Source of the DNA: Triglochin maritima
Taxonomy: Eukaryota; Streptophyta; Magnoliopsida; Alismatales; Juncaginaceae
Assembly: GCA_963682175.1 (NCBI GenBank)
Contig: OY821777.1
Span: 17,628,001 to 17,692,000, forward strand
DNA length: 64,000 bases
Direction of reading: 5' to 3'
This document shows, piece after piece, positions 21,838-33,676 of this stretch. Under the pieces are notes generated by a model that saw only the letters and a list, made by a program, of their open reading frames with translations, was not told where the DNA came from and searched no databases. Both the position numbers and the translations under genes were made by a program. How positions within the stretch are numbered: the stretch's first letter is position 1; each line of letters starts with the position of its first letter.

Positions 21838-23521
21838 TGCCGACGACGAGCTTCGGGGATTTTTTGTTGGGGGTTTTGAATGGTAATTGGGATCGGTCTT
21901 GTTTTTTGGACTATGGTTTAATGGCTGGCTCTCTTGAGTCGGGTCGGGTTTTTTCAAAGGTTGGGTTTAGGGTTTGTACTTGTACACCCTCAGAAATCCA
22001 GGAACTTGAAATTGGATCAGCTTAGCCTGGTTTGAAACCTGACAAAAATGGTCAAGTTCAGTTAAAAACATTATGTTTTGTTAATAATTTAATATTTTTT
22101 TCGTGAAAAACTATTATTTAGCGGTAGTTTATTGTTAGAAAAATTAAAATTTTTGATGTATGATTAATATTTTATCATACAAGACGAGTTATTTTGAAGT
22201 TAACTCAATATTAAAAACATAAGAATACATCAAATAATTATTGAAACACACTAAAAATAAATATAATTAAAAAAGTGGTTTAAAACCAGATTGGAACAAA
22301 ATGTGGAGAAACCAAATCTAAAATCCGGACCCAATTCAGTCCAAATCGACCAAACCGATTGCGTGAACACCCTTAGTTGGGTTTGCATTTGAGTTTAGAG
22401 TTCAAGCTGCAAAAATATATGTTACTTAGGGATTTGTTTAGGATGCTCAAGTTTGTGGCTGGGTGTTCCAGTTGTGGTGATTGGGGTTTCAAACCCTTAT
22501 CAACCTGTTTGTTGTTGTTGTTAATAAAATAAATAACATGCATAATAGGGAGGAACATACGTCACCATGAGAACAAAATAACGAAAAACATACACAAGTT
22601 GGCATCAAAATACACCTTGACCAAGCCGACTTTTTCAGACTCCTGTTAGAGAAATTATCGCCCACACGTAACGTCTTTGTCGGCACACTCTGATCGTGGA
22701 CGAACCACGAGAGCAAATCAAGACCCGCACGACAATCACTTGAGAATGGTGGAGAGAAGGGAGATGATTCTTGTATTCTTATATGAAAAAACCGTAAGTC
22801 CGTCGATGCACTAACTGCAGTCATATAGTTGCATTCACTTAGTAGGTCTTCTCCAAAGATGCACTGCTAACATTTTGCCTTAAACACTCGACTCATTCAG
22901 AGTTTTACACTCTTACTAAAGTTGCAGTTTCAAAAACATAACAATTCTTTAGGGAAATGACAGATATACAATGTATAATCAGGTTGTTGCATTCAATTCA
23001 CTTAAACTTGTTATAACCACATTGAACCAACTTCGTGGGATCTCCACTCAGATTGGTTGGGTTGTCGTTCTAGATGAATCAAAGTATGAGTCTCAATCTC
23101 ATCTCCGACTTGGATTTCTGAACTTGAGCTAAATCAAATCCTTTAATGAAAGAATCAACTATATTGTTTTTGGTACCACTAAAATCAACAACTATCATCA
23201 TTTTAACTTTGTTACATATGTACTTTTGTCTCGTTGTTTGTGCAATTTTGTCTCTGACTTGAGAAGGTACTCCTCATTTGCTTTCGGCCAACTGCGAATT
23301 CATATACGAATCTACCAAACTCAGTAACCCACTCCCCAGTTGTCATTTGCTGAAAATCTGTTTGAAGCACCCAATCGCATTTGGAATATTTTGAGATTTT
23401 TCCCGATCCAGACACCTCAACATGAGATGCGGCCTTGTCTGAAACAAAACTTGGTTGGTTCTAGCTTTTTTGATTTTAGTCGGATAACCTTTTGATTTTT
23501 CACCCATCTTTATTTAACTGA
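21838..23521. other. Region between rps14 and the MULE
   Basis: AT-rich. 21838-22100 should hold the rps14 5' UTR and promoter. A minus-strand frame at 23212-23415 looks somewhat protein-like (KCDWVLQTDFQQMTTGEWV) but matches nothing I recognise. No other structure seen. Confidence 0.45.
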
Positions 23522-23600
23522 ACTGCTAAACGTCGCTCCAAAATTACTTAAATCGTCCGTGCGAGTTACTATTTTGCCATTCTCTCATTTCTACTTATAT
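23522..23600 (+). repeat. MULE left terminal inverted repeat
   Basis: Pairs with 29255-29333 (inverted). It shares the 18-bp core at 23539-23556, then TTAC.ATTTT..CATTC and a T-rich stretch. Terminal repeats of this kind hold the promoters of MULE genes; the PMD gene ATG is about 66 bp further in. Confidence 0.65.
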
Positions 23601-23665
23601 ATCTCTTCATTTCACTCTCCTACCACCACTCTCTCTTCATCTTCCTCTCATAATCATCAAGAAGA

Positions 23666-26010
23666 ATGTCTCGGAGGCCAGGAAATGAGCCAGCGGACGC
23701 AACGGGACACTCGAATATGATAAAATGTCTCATTTATTTAAATTTGTTTTAATTTTTTTTAGGGTGGACGTCCGCTGGAGCCCCCCCCCCCCCCCCCCCC
23801 AACGGAAGGGTGCCTGCGGGAGATGCCTCCCCCAAAGGGGGGTTCCCGCGGCCGCCCGCCTGTTGGGGAGGGCACCCGCGAACGCCCACCCGTGGGGGCT
23901 CCCGTGGACGCCCCTCCCATTATTTTTTTTATAAGTAATAATTAGTATTAATTGATAATTAGTTAAAAATAATTAATAAATTTGTTAACTTAGATGCCTA
24001 AATCCATTTAACAACATTTTATTTCTAAAATTTAATTACTAATCATCGGGTTACGTGGAGGAAAAGGAAAATCCATACATTTACGCCTTGTACATGCTTA
24101 CGAAGAGGATTCAGCCCCTTGTCATTCACGTAGACGGGGTATATCTTCTTTGGTTAAAAGGGAGAGAGATAGTTTACGTCGTTGTCAGACACGTGAGGAT
24201 TCTTTCGACGACGACGAGGATTCGGATGAGGTGGAGAGTGACGATGGGGGTCGGTATGGGTTGGAGTTGGAGAGACAGGAGGAGGTGAGGTAGCCGTATG
24301 GTAGAGGACGGGGACGACATGGTAGTTCTTCTTCTGCTGAGTGGGTCATTCGGAAGGGTAAAGGTGGTAGGTTTGTGACCGGTGATTCGAGTTCGCGCAC
24401 TGCAGATGCCCGAGATCAGAAGAATAAGAAGGTTGAGGACGATTCTTGGATGGTGACTGGTGTGATGCCCGGTGGTCCTTTAGATGACAGCGTCATTCCG
24501 AGTTTCGGAGGCCACATCGCTAGACGCATTTGGGAGGGTAAGGATAGGAAGGTTCTAAAGTGTCATAAGCGGCACAGAGCCTGTACTACATTGCAGGGTT
24601 GGCGCTCAGTTTTAAGGGATGATATCACGGGGGTCATTACTGATAGCGGATTAGGTCACTTGCCTTATATCATGTTCCCCTGCCTTGACATGTCGTTGAT
24701 TTCTGCGTTTGTGGAGCGGTGGCAGCCTGTCACCAACTCTTTGCACTTGCCTTTCAGAGAGATGACGATCATGTTGCATGACGTCTTCTAGATTCTGGAC
24801 ATTCTTGTTGAGGGTCGTATGGTAGTGCTCAAGCATCAACGCCTGAGCTGAAGAGTTATGTATCAGAGTTGCTCGGGGTGAGCATCGATGAACTGGGGAG
24901 GGATAACCCATTTTGGAGTGGCGGTGGTGTTAGCATCGACGTTGTTGACGACTTTTGCAGACGGGGATGACCACCGCGGACTGAGGATACGCAGTTGAGT
25001 GCGTACATGTTCTTACTGATCGGATGCGTCTTGTTTGTCGAGAAGAGCGGTTGCAGAGTCAGACCACACGACTTATTGGAGGCTAGAGACCCATATATCA
25101 TTAGTTAGTACTCATGGGGTCGGCGACGTTGGCATACTTGTATCGCCAGCTAGAGATAGCGAGCTGTGCTGATTGTTCTAAGAATTTTCCTTTTTTCTGC
25201 CCACATCGGGAGCGAAAAATCATTAAGTCAGGTCATCCTCGTTCGCGTATGTGGGCTATTCGGACTGAGAATAGGAGCGAGGGGCGACTTCATTCCATTC
25301 GTAGACGACTAGATCGGATGACTGCATCGCAGGTATAAAACTCTATATCATTCATGTTTATTTAAATTATTATTATTAACGTGTAAATGTTTAGGTGGAG
25401 TGGTTGCCTTATGGTCCTGAGTCTGCTACAGCTGTGTCGAGGACTTTATTGATGGGCGTTATTCGTTATCGGGATATCATGAAGCCTTATTTACATGATC
25501 GCGTCTTGCGTCAGTTAGGGTACGTTCAGGTTATCCCGGTTGACATCCCGACGTCATAGCATGCAGTCTGATCTCTGATTGCGATGACATACGACGTCAG
25601 GTACAGCGCTTCGATTGCGGAATCGATTTGGAGGACATTTCCGAGAGGAGACTGACTTCACATTGGTGATCTCACACGTAGACGTGACCCCTCTACTTGT
25701 CATGCAGATTATTTGGATTGGTTCGGTAGGTGCTCACATCCAGTTCTCGTGTGCGGTACCGCCCTGAGACCTAAGAGACCACTGGATAGGACATGTGGCG
25801 ATGCGGTAAGTTTTTCTAAATTATTTTTAATTTGTAATGTATATTTTGTTTTTATTGTTAATGTACACTAATTTTTATGTTATATACAGTGAATGAGTAG
25901 GGCGATACGGGTTGCGCAGTCGTTCTTGACTCAAAGGGACCTGATGCTGAACGAGGAGACGAGATCTGCATGTGCAGATTGGGATGACCTCGTACATGAG
26001 TGGAACAGTT
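23666..26010 (+). pseudogene. Plant mobile domain (PMD) gene carried by the MULE
   Basis: It starts MSRRPGNEPADATGHSN at 23666 with a likely first intron. Recognisable blocks follow. An acidic, Asp/Ser-rich linker lies at 24190-24400. At 24375-24791 come ITDSGLGHLPYIMFPCLDMS, then FVERWQPVTNSLHLPFREMT and LHDVF, the plant mobile domain pattern (GFGHLL...LDxxLITALVERWRPETHTFHLP.GEMT.TLQDV). SWGSATLAYLYRQLEIAS lies at about 25110-25160, YLHDRVLRQLGYVQVIP at about 25490-25550, and a last exon from MSRAIRVAQSFLTQ to VHEWNS at 25893-26006. Stops and frameshifts break it from 24791 on. PMD proteins (MAIN/MAIL1 family, often named PP7 long-form homologs) act in silencing and genome stability; PMD genes are known passengers of MULEs and Ty3 elements. 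Confidence 0.8.
23781..23930 (+). repeat. GC-rich patch with a 20-C run, left side of the MULE
   Basis: A pure C20 run (23781-23800) is followed by about 130 bp of very GC-rich sequence with repeated CGCCCACC/GGGAGGGC-type motifs. It lies in the probable first intron of the PMD gene, in otherwise AT-rich DNA. Confidence 0.85.
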
Positions 26011-26439
26011 AGTTGGTCATTTCTGACCATGATTCATATGATTAGTTGTAGTCGGCTTGTACATTATTTATTTTATTATATGTTGAACTATTACTACATG
26101 TATTGGTATTTGCTTATCTGTTGTACTCTTATTATTTATTTCTGTCAAACATGTCTTCTCCATATTTGCTTATTTGTTGTAATTTTTTAATTTATTTCTA
26201 ATGAGCATATTTTCTCCCTGTTTGGTATATGTAATGTAATTTATATTTAAAATATGATAAAAAAACAACAAGATATAAGAAATAATACACAATATAATCG
26301 CGAACATATTATACATTTAAAATACAATAATTTAACAAATACATTACAAATTACAATCAAAATACTACGTAACCGGTCTCAATACACTCTCCTACTTTCG
26401 TACTCTACCTCTCATCCAGCAACACTATTATCTCGCATT

Positions 26440-26970
26440 TGAAACCACAGAGTCGCTATACGAGGTACTGAGAATCCCTCAGTTGATTCTAAACGAATAA
26501 AATATAGGTAACTCCCTAAATGGGCAATGATCAACTCTCTGCATGACTTCCTCATGGTAGACAGACTCTCCCAAGGTGACATTGTAATACACGGGTACAA
26601 GGAACCATCCGTTTCCACTGAGAAATACATAACTGCATGTAAAAATTGACAATCGGGAACAAGTCGCACCAAATCTCCATATAGTGATCATCACCACAAG
26701 GTCCTCCGCCCCCAATCAATTCGCTGACGAGCTTATATCACACCGTCATAATAAACGTGCTCATAAATAGGATGTGTCACTATCTCATTAGAAATCACAC
26801 GATGGACATAAAACCAATTGTATTGACCACCATGGAAAACATTGACAACATATCGAAAGTAACAATTGTCACCAGCACGTACATCATTCCACCTCTCCAA
26901 GAATGGTAAGATGATTCCTGACAGTCTGTCAACATATGGGAAGTTATCAACGTCAATCTGTCCGGACACT
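26440..26970 (-). pseudogene. OTU-like cysteine protease region of the MULE
   Basis: The minus strand reads FLERWNDVRAGDNCYFRYVV, then FHGGQYNWFYVHRVISNEI and YEHVYYDGV, then a stop, then YKLVSELIGGGGPCGDDHYM and EIWCDLFP. This is the OTU pattern with the catalytic Asp/Cys pair as GDNCYFR (usually DGNCG[FY]R), a W..VR helix and a second conserved block. It lies just downstream of the transposase in the same orientation, separated by an intron-like gap. Such MULE transposase-OTU genes are common in plant databases under odd names. OTU proteins are deubiquitinases; activity is lost here through stops. Confidence 0.65.
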
Positions 26971-27183
26971 ACAGGATGAAAAAATAGCAAAGTTATATAT
27001 AATAACTGGATTAACGTGTTTACTGGAAAAAACAACAACGAAGTAATAATAACAACAAACATATCGTCATACTAGATCTTGTACTCATGTTTACGGACGA
27101 TCGAGACGAACTACAAGATTGACCACGACTTCTCTCAGCATACTCAAAAGCACTTGAATCCCTACGTGTCGACTTTCCCTTGG

Positions 27184-29183
27184 TCAACCTCGTACCTTAG
27201 TATTTTCTACAAGCTCTAGATAATTCGATTGATCGGGGTGTAACTGCACGTATAAAATAGGAGAGTCACTACGAATTACTGCAGGGTCGCTCCCCGAAAT
27301 CTCATTAACGAGTTTCCAAAAATGCTCGACGTCTTGTGACGACTGATCCACAAACTTTGGCATCTGGACTCCTTCTCCAATGACAAGTGTTTTCCAGAAT
27401 GGATGAATCTGATCTAAATAAATACCTTCGCCTAACTCAATACAACCGTGCATGGTACATGCACAAGGAATACCATATGATGTCAGAAAAGTGCACTCAC
27501 AGGGATATTCAACTTGATTGCTTAAGCCTTGCATTCTCTGCAACTCCTCACACAATAACGACAAGCAGTGATGTGAAATTCGACCATTTATATTCTGATA
27601 CAAAGCATCTATGTAGTTAGTCAAATTTCGACGTCTCGACTCTTCAAGAAAGTTTCGAATATTCATCAGGTGCATTTCAATAGCTGCGTTGACACGGTCG
27701 AAAAAAGTGTACAGAACTGCAGTCGATGTAATGATTCACTCTTTCAGAGCCGAATGAGCGCATTCGACCCTACAGTTCGTAGTGTTGCCGAAATGAAGAA
27801 CTTTGTTCGTCTAATTCAACATAAACTTTTCTTTATGCACTAACCACATGTCTTCCAGATACTCTGTGATAGCTGACCAAGAATGAAAAGAATTTTTCAG
27901 ATTACGGACAACTCTATCATACTTGATTTTTGAAGTAGAAAGCATAACTTTCCTTCACTTTCCACACTTCAAATTCTCTGCAAACTGCTTGTTTTTGCTG
28001 AATGCGTGGTATGTGTAGTTGTATATGTCTTTGTTGATTGCCATGTGCAAAGTAAATGAGCAGACTCGGGAAAAACCTTTCTCACTGGTCGCATAAGCTT
28101 TAACTCCTTGTTCGTTATTATTGCAGTCGGGCTGACAGTACCCAATAACAGATCTCGCAATTTCTCCAACACCCACCGGTAACTAGACTCAGTCTCATCC
28201 TTTATAATCGCATGTTTGTTGGTGTCACCACAACCATCTCGAACAAAGACATCTTGTACTTGTTCGTTTTATATGTCGAATCCATGCAAATTACGAAAGG
28301 GTATGTGCGTAACAACTAAACTGACGTCGGATATGCCAAAAATGCATGAGTGACGACATTAGTTTCTTCATCCACCATAATCTAATGTAAGTACTGATAC
28401 TGCACTGCCTGGTGCAGAAACTACTGAACGAGATTCCTGTCTTCAAATTTCATTCTCCTCATGTACTCTTTGAATTATCCTCCGAGAATTTCCCATTTAC
28501 CGTCAACAAGATGTTACATGGTTTTGCTTGTGTCTCAGTCGTATCACGAACAATTTTCTTGACCCCATGATTAAGACCGCTGATCTGTCGGTGACTCTCT
28601 GGATAAACTGCAAGTTTGTGGTTGTGTTGATCATGAGTATTATTAGAAACTACGACTCATCCATCATGGTCCCGTCGCTCGACCAACTTTATCAAAAAAC
28701 GACAACCGCAACCATTTCTTTTCGTATTCTTCCGTACTGCAATATCCATATCCTAAGAACTAATTTCATTTCTGCGATCGCATCTCAGATAACAATTTAT
28801 CCGATTATCTGATTGTGATTTATAGGATGATATTACCAAAAAAAATTGGCTTCGATGACACCTTATTTTGCCCATTTATTCGCGTCATCGATTGTTGGAA
28901 ATACTTGTGTACTTACAAAAAACTCACTGTAATCTACTCTATCACCACCGAAATCTTGCAACAGAACCTGAAATAATTTAAAATAACACAACATAAAAAA
29001 ATAAAAAAAAATTGGGCGTCTTAAAGGGACCCCCCCCCCCCCCCCCCCCCCCAGAGGCGCCCTACCCAGGTGCCTCTTTCTAGCCAGACGCCCCACCAAG
29101 CGGCGACTTACATAGACGCCTGACACGAGAAAAAATATATTTGGTAGACTTACTTCACTGAATCGAGACACATTGCCGAACAT
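27184..29183 (-). pseudogene. MULE transposase
   Basis: It starts MFGNVSRFSE at 29183 with a GTAAGT donor just after, then an intron that contains the C23 patch. The next block is LQDFGGDRVDYSEFF, then VFPTIDDANKWAK (28880-28970), the usual N-terminal part of this transposase class. Further in are DSTYKTNKYKMSLFEMVVVT (catalytic-core start, about 28255-28315), a block read as VFPESAHLLCTWQ (about 28040-28080) and a C-terminal part, MHLMNIRNFLEESRRR to VEYPCECTFLTSYGIPCACT, with a SWIM-like zinc motif, ending HPFWKTLV (27675-27184). Stops and frameshifts lie between all blocks. Confidence 0.8.
29021..29120 (-). repeat. GC-rich patch with a 23-C run, right side of the MULE
   Basis: C23 at 29030-29052 followed by GC-rich sequence with GGCGCC and GACGCC motifs, in the first intron of the transposase. 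It mirrors the patch at 23781-23930 by position, about 260-300 bp from each end of the element, but its sequence is only loosely similar. Confidence 0.8.
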
Positions 29184-29254
29184 TTTCGTGGTGTTGATAC
29201 TGGTGAAATGAAGAAAACATAAACAGAAATCTTAGTTTAAGAGACGGGACAAAA

Positions 29255-29333
29255 TGAGAATTAAAAGAATTGTGAATAGTAAAATGGTAATTAGACATAC
29301 GATTTAAGTAATTTTGAACGAAGAATAGTAGTT
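29255..29333 (-). repeat. MULE right terminal inverted repeat
   Basis: Inverted partner of 23522-23600 with the identical 18-bp core at 29299-29316. The transposase ATG at 29183 lies about 70 bp inside, a mirror of the other end. Confidence 0.65.
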
Positions 29334-29749
29334 CCCTTGTTTAAACCATGATTATTTAGTATTTCATTTGCTAAAATGGACAATTAGCATTTTTATTTCA
29401 AAACCCACAGCGACAACCAACTCGTTAGATCTCGATTCATATTCAACTAGAATCAATCCAAATTTCACCATAGTAGACTGGATCAAATCAAATACAGTCT
29501 GGCCGCATAGAGCTATTTATGAACCGAAGAAGTCAGAAGACATCAGGACCTTGACCAAATTTATCCCAATCCAATACAAGATACAAAAACTCTAAAAAAA
29601 CATTCTAATCCCTCAAATGTTTTTAAATGACTCCACATTTCGAACCAATGATTACAAATTTACGACATTCAGAAGAAATAAGAAGCCAGAAGATGTGCAT
29701 GCATGTACCATGTAAGCCAAAGAAACAGTGGTTGCAGCATCAATTTGGT

Positions 29750-32700
29750 TCATTGTACATTATCCTTCTTTGAAGGAGTAAAGATTTGACCAACTGCCTC
29801 TAGTGCTGAAACATCCCAACTTTCAGAATGTCTAGTGATCTGTAAGACAAACATTTGCAAATCAACCATGTGCTGGACACCACAATTTTCAATTTACCCA
29901 ATACACTGATAAAAAGGATGACCAATTAATATGTGCACGATTGCAAAGGTATCAAAGGAAAACAATATATATGACCTAGAAAGTTTAATTACCTTAAGCA
30001 TAGCTATGAAAAATTATGATTCTGTTAATAACTTATACCATCTGCCTAATATGCAGGAGCTACTACTATTATCTCAGATATATCATAAAAAACGCAGTCA
30101 TGAAGGATGAAGCATGTCCGAGTGTAATGACATTTGATATGTTTGACCTCTTACGAACTTCGTTTCTTATATATCAGTACTATAACCTGTATTACCAGTA
30201 GGCAGTAGCCCGGTAATGACATGGGTAAAGGTAAATATGCAGCCTAGTAGCCTACCTATACACAATTTTGCACCAACAAATAGACCGACACAGTTGGATT
30301 ACATTATCTCAAGGTGATTCACATTCAGATACAATCCCTTACTTTCAGATCAGAGTTCAGATCATATATAGTCATCCCAGAAATTGTGATGAGTGGTCTC
30401 CAAGGAAGTTTGAGATAGGTTCTGTGAATCAAATAAAACTTGATCAAACAGAAAACAATAATCTGTGATGAGACTATGCATTTTCAGAAAAGCAAGGACA
30501 GTGCTTAACAGATAAAATAAGCCAGAGCCGATGTCAAACAACTTTACTAGTTTTCTGCAGATGTTGTGTTTCAAATCATAATAATGCCTCGTGTCTTTCA
30601 GATCCTCTAAAAGGATAAATTTTGATGTCTTAAGAACCATAAGAAGAACTTATTTTTCAGTTTCTTACTCAGAGAGAAATCATATACCCCCCATATTTTA
30701 CCTCAATCTTCTGATATCACAAGTTTCTCTAGTATTTTGACAGAGGTTTTCAATCATAAGTTTCTCACAAGATAAAATGAGAAAAACACAATCAATCTTC
30801 TGCCTAGAAACTCCTGCAATGAAATCCTGATAATGGTTAATTTGCGTCATTTTCACAATACACTAGTCAATTTATATGATTGAAAAAGCGAACTTAGCGC
30901 GACCTTGTGACAATAACTCATGATATCAAGTTTTTAGAAATTATAGTGGTTCAAAGAAAGACATGCAATCTGTGACGACAAAAGCAGCAACGTGAAGACT
31001 GCTGAGCCACTATCAAATTGTTATGACAGTTCCATCAAGAATCCAAGTAATAGAATTCAAGAATAACCATTGATATTGAACTACGAAGACTTCTCATGTG
31101 GAGGATCAGAAAAGAATGGTAGATGATATTGTCCATGCACGAATAATAATCAGAAGATAATTGAAGTACCTCAATTTCCAAGATGTTTGTACAAACTCAA
31201 CCCCAAGATTCCTGCCCTAGAAAAGATATATAAGTCAAAAATGAAAAATGAATGTACTTATTTTAGGTAGAACTAATAAAGGAAGATCTAGGGAACATAT
31301 TAGACCCAACAGTTGAAAATGTAATAGTACTACCGATAAAAAAATGTAATAGTACCTAACATTTCCAAAAATATGAACACGTCTGGGGGATCAAAACAAT
31401 TTACAGGAGAGTTTACACCCATGGTTAAGAAATTCATATCCATTTCAGAGAACAATGTCACCAAAGAGAAAAGTGTTTGATGGGACTATCACTGGAATAA
31501 AATTCAGTCAAAGTAACAAAGTGAAAATAGCAAATTAGCAATACCTTCTCAATCGTTTGTAGCACAAGAGATGGATGGTCAAAAAAAGGTACAAGAAGCT
31601 TCAAGTTTCTTGAATACAGATCCCTACCTACATAGCATCAGGACAAAAAATATAAATCTTACTCACCACACCACTTCTATAGTTCTATATTACCAAATAT
31701 GAAAGAATGTAACAAGGAACACGTCAAAATCGCAATCCATGTTCAATTGGAGTGTAGAGAAACAATAATTTGTTTACATAAGAAAACAGATGGAAAATTC
31801 AGTCTTCAAATAGTATCACATTTTATTTTCTCTAGATTCATCTCAATAAATAAGATTGTTTTCCTTTTACTGTACTAAGACAAGAAGTCAGAAGTAATCC
31901 ACGAGAATTTATGTTCTCAACATACCTGCCAGAGTACATTGATAATAATACTTCTTCGATGAATTTTAGGTACACTGAAAATTTAAGGTAAATATATACC
32001 TCGGAATGATATGGTCGGATCTTCAAATAAACAGTCTTCAGTGTAGATGCCTAGGGAAAAGTTCCCTGCACTATTAAAAACGTGAGCATTCTCTTCACTT
32101 AGATGAGATATAGTTCTATGTGAACTTCAAACATTATTTGACATTAAGAAATTTACATCAAAAAAACCCCCCAGAAAGACTGAAAATGTATAGCCCACTG
32201 ATTAACAAGTTTGACACAGGCAATTATCAAACTGCACACAACCAGATCAGTTTATGATTTAATATATAAAAACACTGCTTTAAATCTATCACGCAATGAA
32301 AAGCAAACACAGACCGAATTAGGTAAAAGATTTGTATTGAAAAAATCATATTTGCCCATCCAATTATACCCTTAATCATTTTCATTCCAATGCTTCCATT
32401 TCAGGTGAGTAAGTAGGGTTGCAAATGCATCGCATTGGGATTAGGTCATTAAGCTTTGAGTTAGTTGACTTAAAATAGGGATAGTGAATCTAGACAAGGA
32501 AGTTCATTTAATTGGGGAATTGTGAATCTTGGTTTATTAAAGTGTGGGTATCCAACTCAAAACCAATTAGTAATGAGTGGAGAGACCTTACAACTTATAA
32601 CCCAAGAGAAAGTCATTAAATTAACCGACGTGGATATATTCTCTAACACTCCACCGCATGCGTGACCGAGTTTTTTTCTCTGTGACTACGCATGATCATC

Positions 32701-33676
32701 AACAATAGTGGATGTGTCAAGTTGGCTGTTAGGCCTTTCAGGCCGTGATACCATATTAAAGTATGAGTACTCAACTCAAAATCAATTGGTGATGAGTGAA
32801 GAACCCTACAACTTATAACCTAGGAGAAAGTTCCTAAATTAACCAATGTCAAACTATTCTTCTCCGACATGGTTTAAGATGAGCGTTGCCAGGTTTTAAG
32901 AGAGTATCGATCTGAACAGATTGTCTTGATTTAGATCAAAGCAAGGGGGTGTCTACACCATGACTATCCAGTTGCCATATCACTCGAGGATGTAAAGGAG
33001 AACTCTAGCTGTAATATAAAAGGCAAGGGTGGCTTAACCTAAGCATGCAGGTCATAGGTAGGTAGCTGTAGTGGTAATTGGTAATAAATTCGAAAAGACA
33101 CACACACCTCTCAGGATAATCCTTGCTCTGGGAGTGCTCTTTGCCTCTTTTGTAACTTAGATACTTTACTTGTAGCAGCGTAGTCCATAGTTTTTCTTTA
33201 CTATGAGTAGTATACTGTATACACTATATTAGTTTGTAAATTTCCAAAAAAGAAATGCACTACCGGAGGCCCAACCTTCCTTTAACCTTTTACTTGCAAA
33301 TTTTATTATTATTACCAATTACAATCCACTAACAAGATAACAAATCGCGAAAAGACACACACACACACTCACCGGTGAGGAAATAAGCACGATCATAATC
33401 CCCCCGAAGTACATCCACAACGTCGTCCACGCACCTCACGACCTCATCCTCTTCCCCGGGGAGACGAGGCGGAGGATCTCCGTAGCGACCGAGGCGGAGG
33501 AGCTCCGTGGCGACCGAGACGGCGGCTCTAAGAAGAGGAGGGGTTTCTGGTGTGGTGATAGTGGGGTTGCGGTCTCTTCTTCCGGTACTGAAGGAGCAGT
33601 AGAAGGTGAGGTTCGGACGGGGAAGAAGACGAGGTGGTGTGTGGAGGAGTGGGGATGGGGAAATGATTGTCGCCAT
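29750..33676 (-). CDS. DUF2358 protein (NTF2-like fold), probably plastid; six exons
   Basis: Six exons join without a break (669 nt, 222 residues): 33676-33373, 32065-32000, 31627-31545, 31216-31170, 30421-30343 and 29839-29750. All introns are GT..AG and phases agree. Exon 1 starts MATIISPSPLLHTPPRLL, a Ser/Pro/Arg-rich plastid transit-like peptide of about 35-45 residues, and ends in DYDRAYFLTG. Exon 2 holds IYTEDCLFEDPTISFRG, exon 3 RDLYSRNLKLLVPFFDHPSL, exon 4 GRNLGVEFVQTSWKL, exon 5 TYLKLPWRPLITISG and YDLNSDLK, and exon 6 ITRHSESWDVSALEAVGQIF, then TPSKKDNVQ. These are the landmark motifs of plant DUF2358 proteins, relatives of the NTF2/SnoaL fold, of unknown function. The open frame at 33329-33676 simply reads into intron 1. 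The exon positions come from my reading of splice sites. The 3' UTR should reach towards the MULE end at 29333. This gene looks intact. Confidence 0.92.

Larger units (their letters stand above)
23522..29333. mobile_element. Mutator-like element (MULE) with PMD gene and transposase-OTU region
   Basis: The ends are inverted repeats: an 18-bp core, CAAAATTACTTAAATCGT, is identical at 23539-23556 and, inverted, at 29299-29316. Weaker similarity runs about 70 bp further in. Between them two gene sets face each other: a PMD gene on + (23666-26010) and a MULE transposase with an OTU-like region on - (29183 down to about 26440). A GC-rich patch with a long C run sits near each end. I could not identify a clear 9-bp target duplication, so the exact ends are good to about 10 bp. 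All coding parts are broken. The element fills the gap between rps14 and the DUF2358 gene. Confidence 0.75.

Noticed and set aside
21499..21886. Several long plus-strand frames opposite rps14 and an alternative minus-strand frame
   Set aside because: They arise from the GC-rich rps14 codons; only the 21538-21837 minus frame matches a known protein.
23212..23415. Possible protein-coding frame (KCDWVLQTDFQQ)
   Set aside because: Somewhat protein-like but unmatched and without flanking exons; not supported.
23510..29345. 9-bp target duplication for the MULE
   Set aside because: Candidates such as TTATTTAAC versus TTGTTTAAA do not match well enough, so none is claimed.
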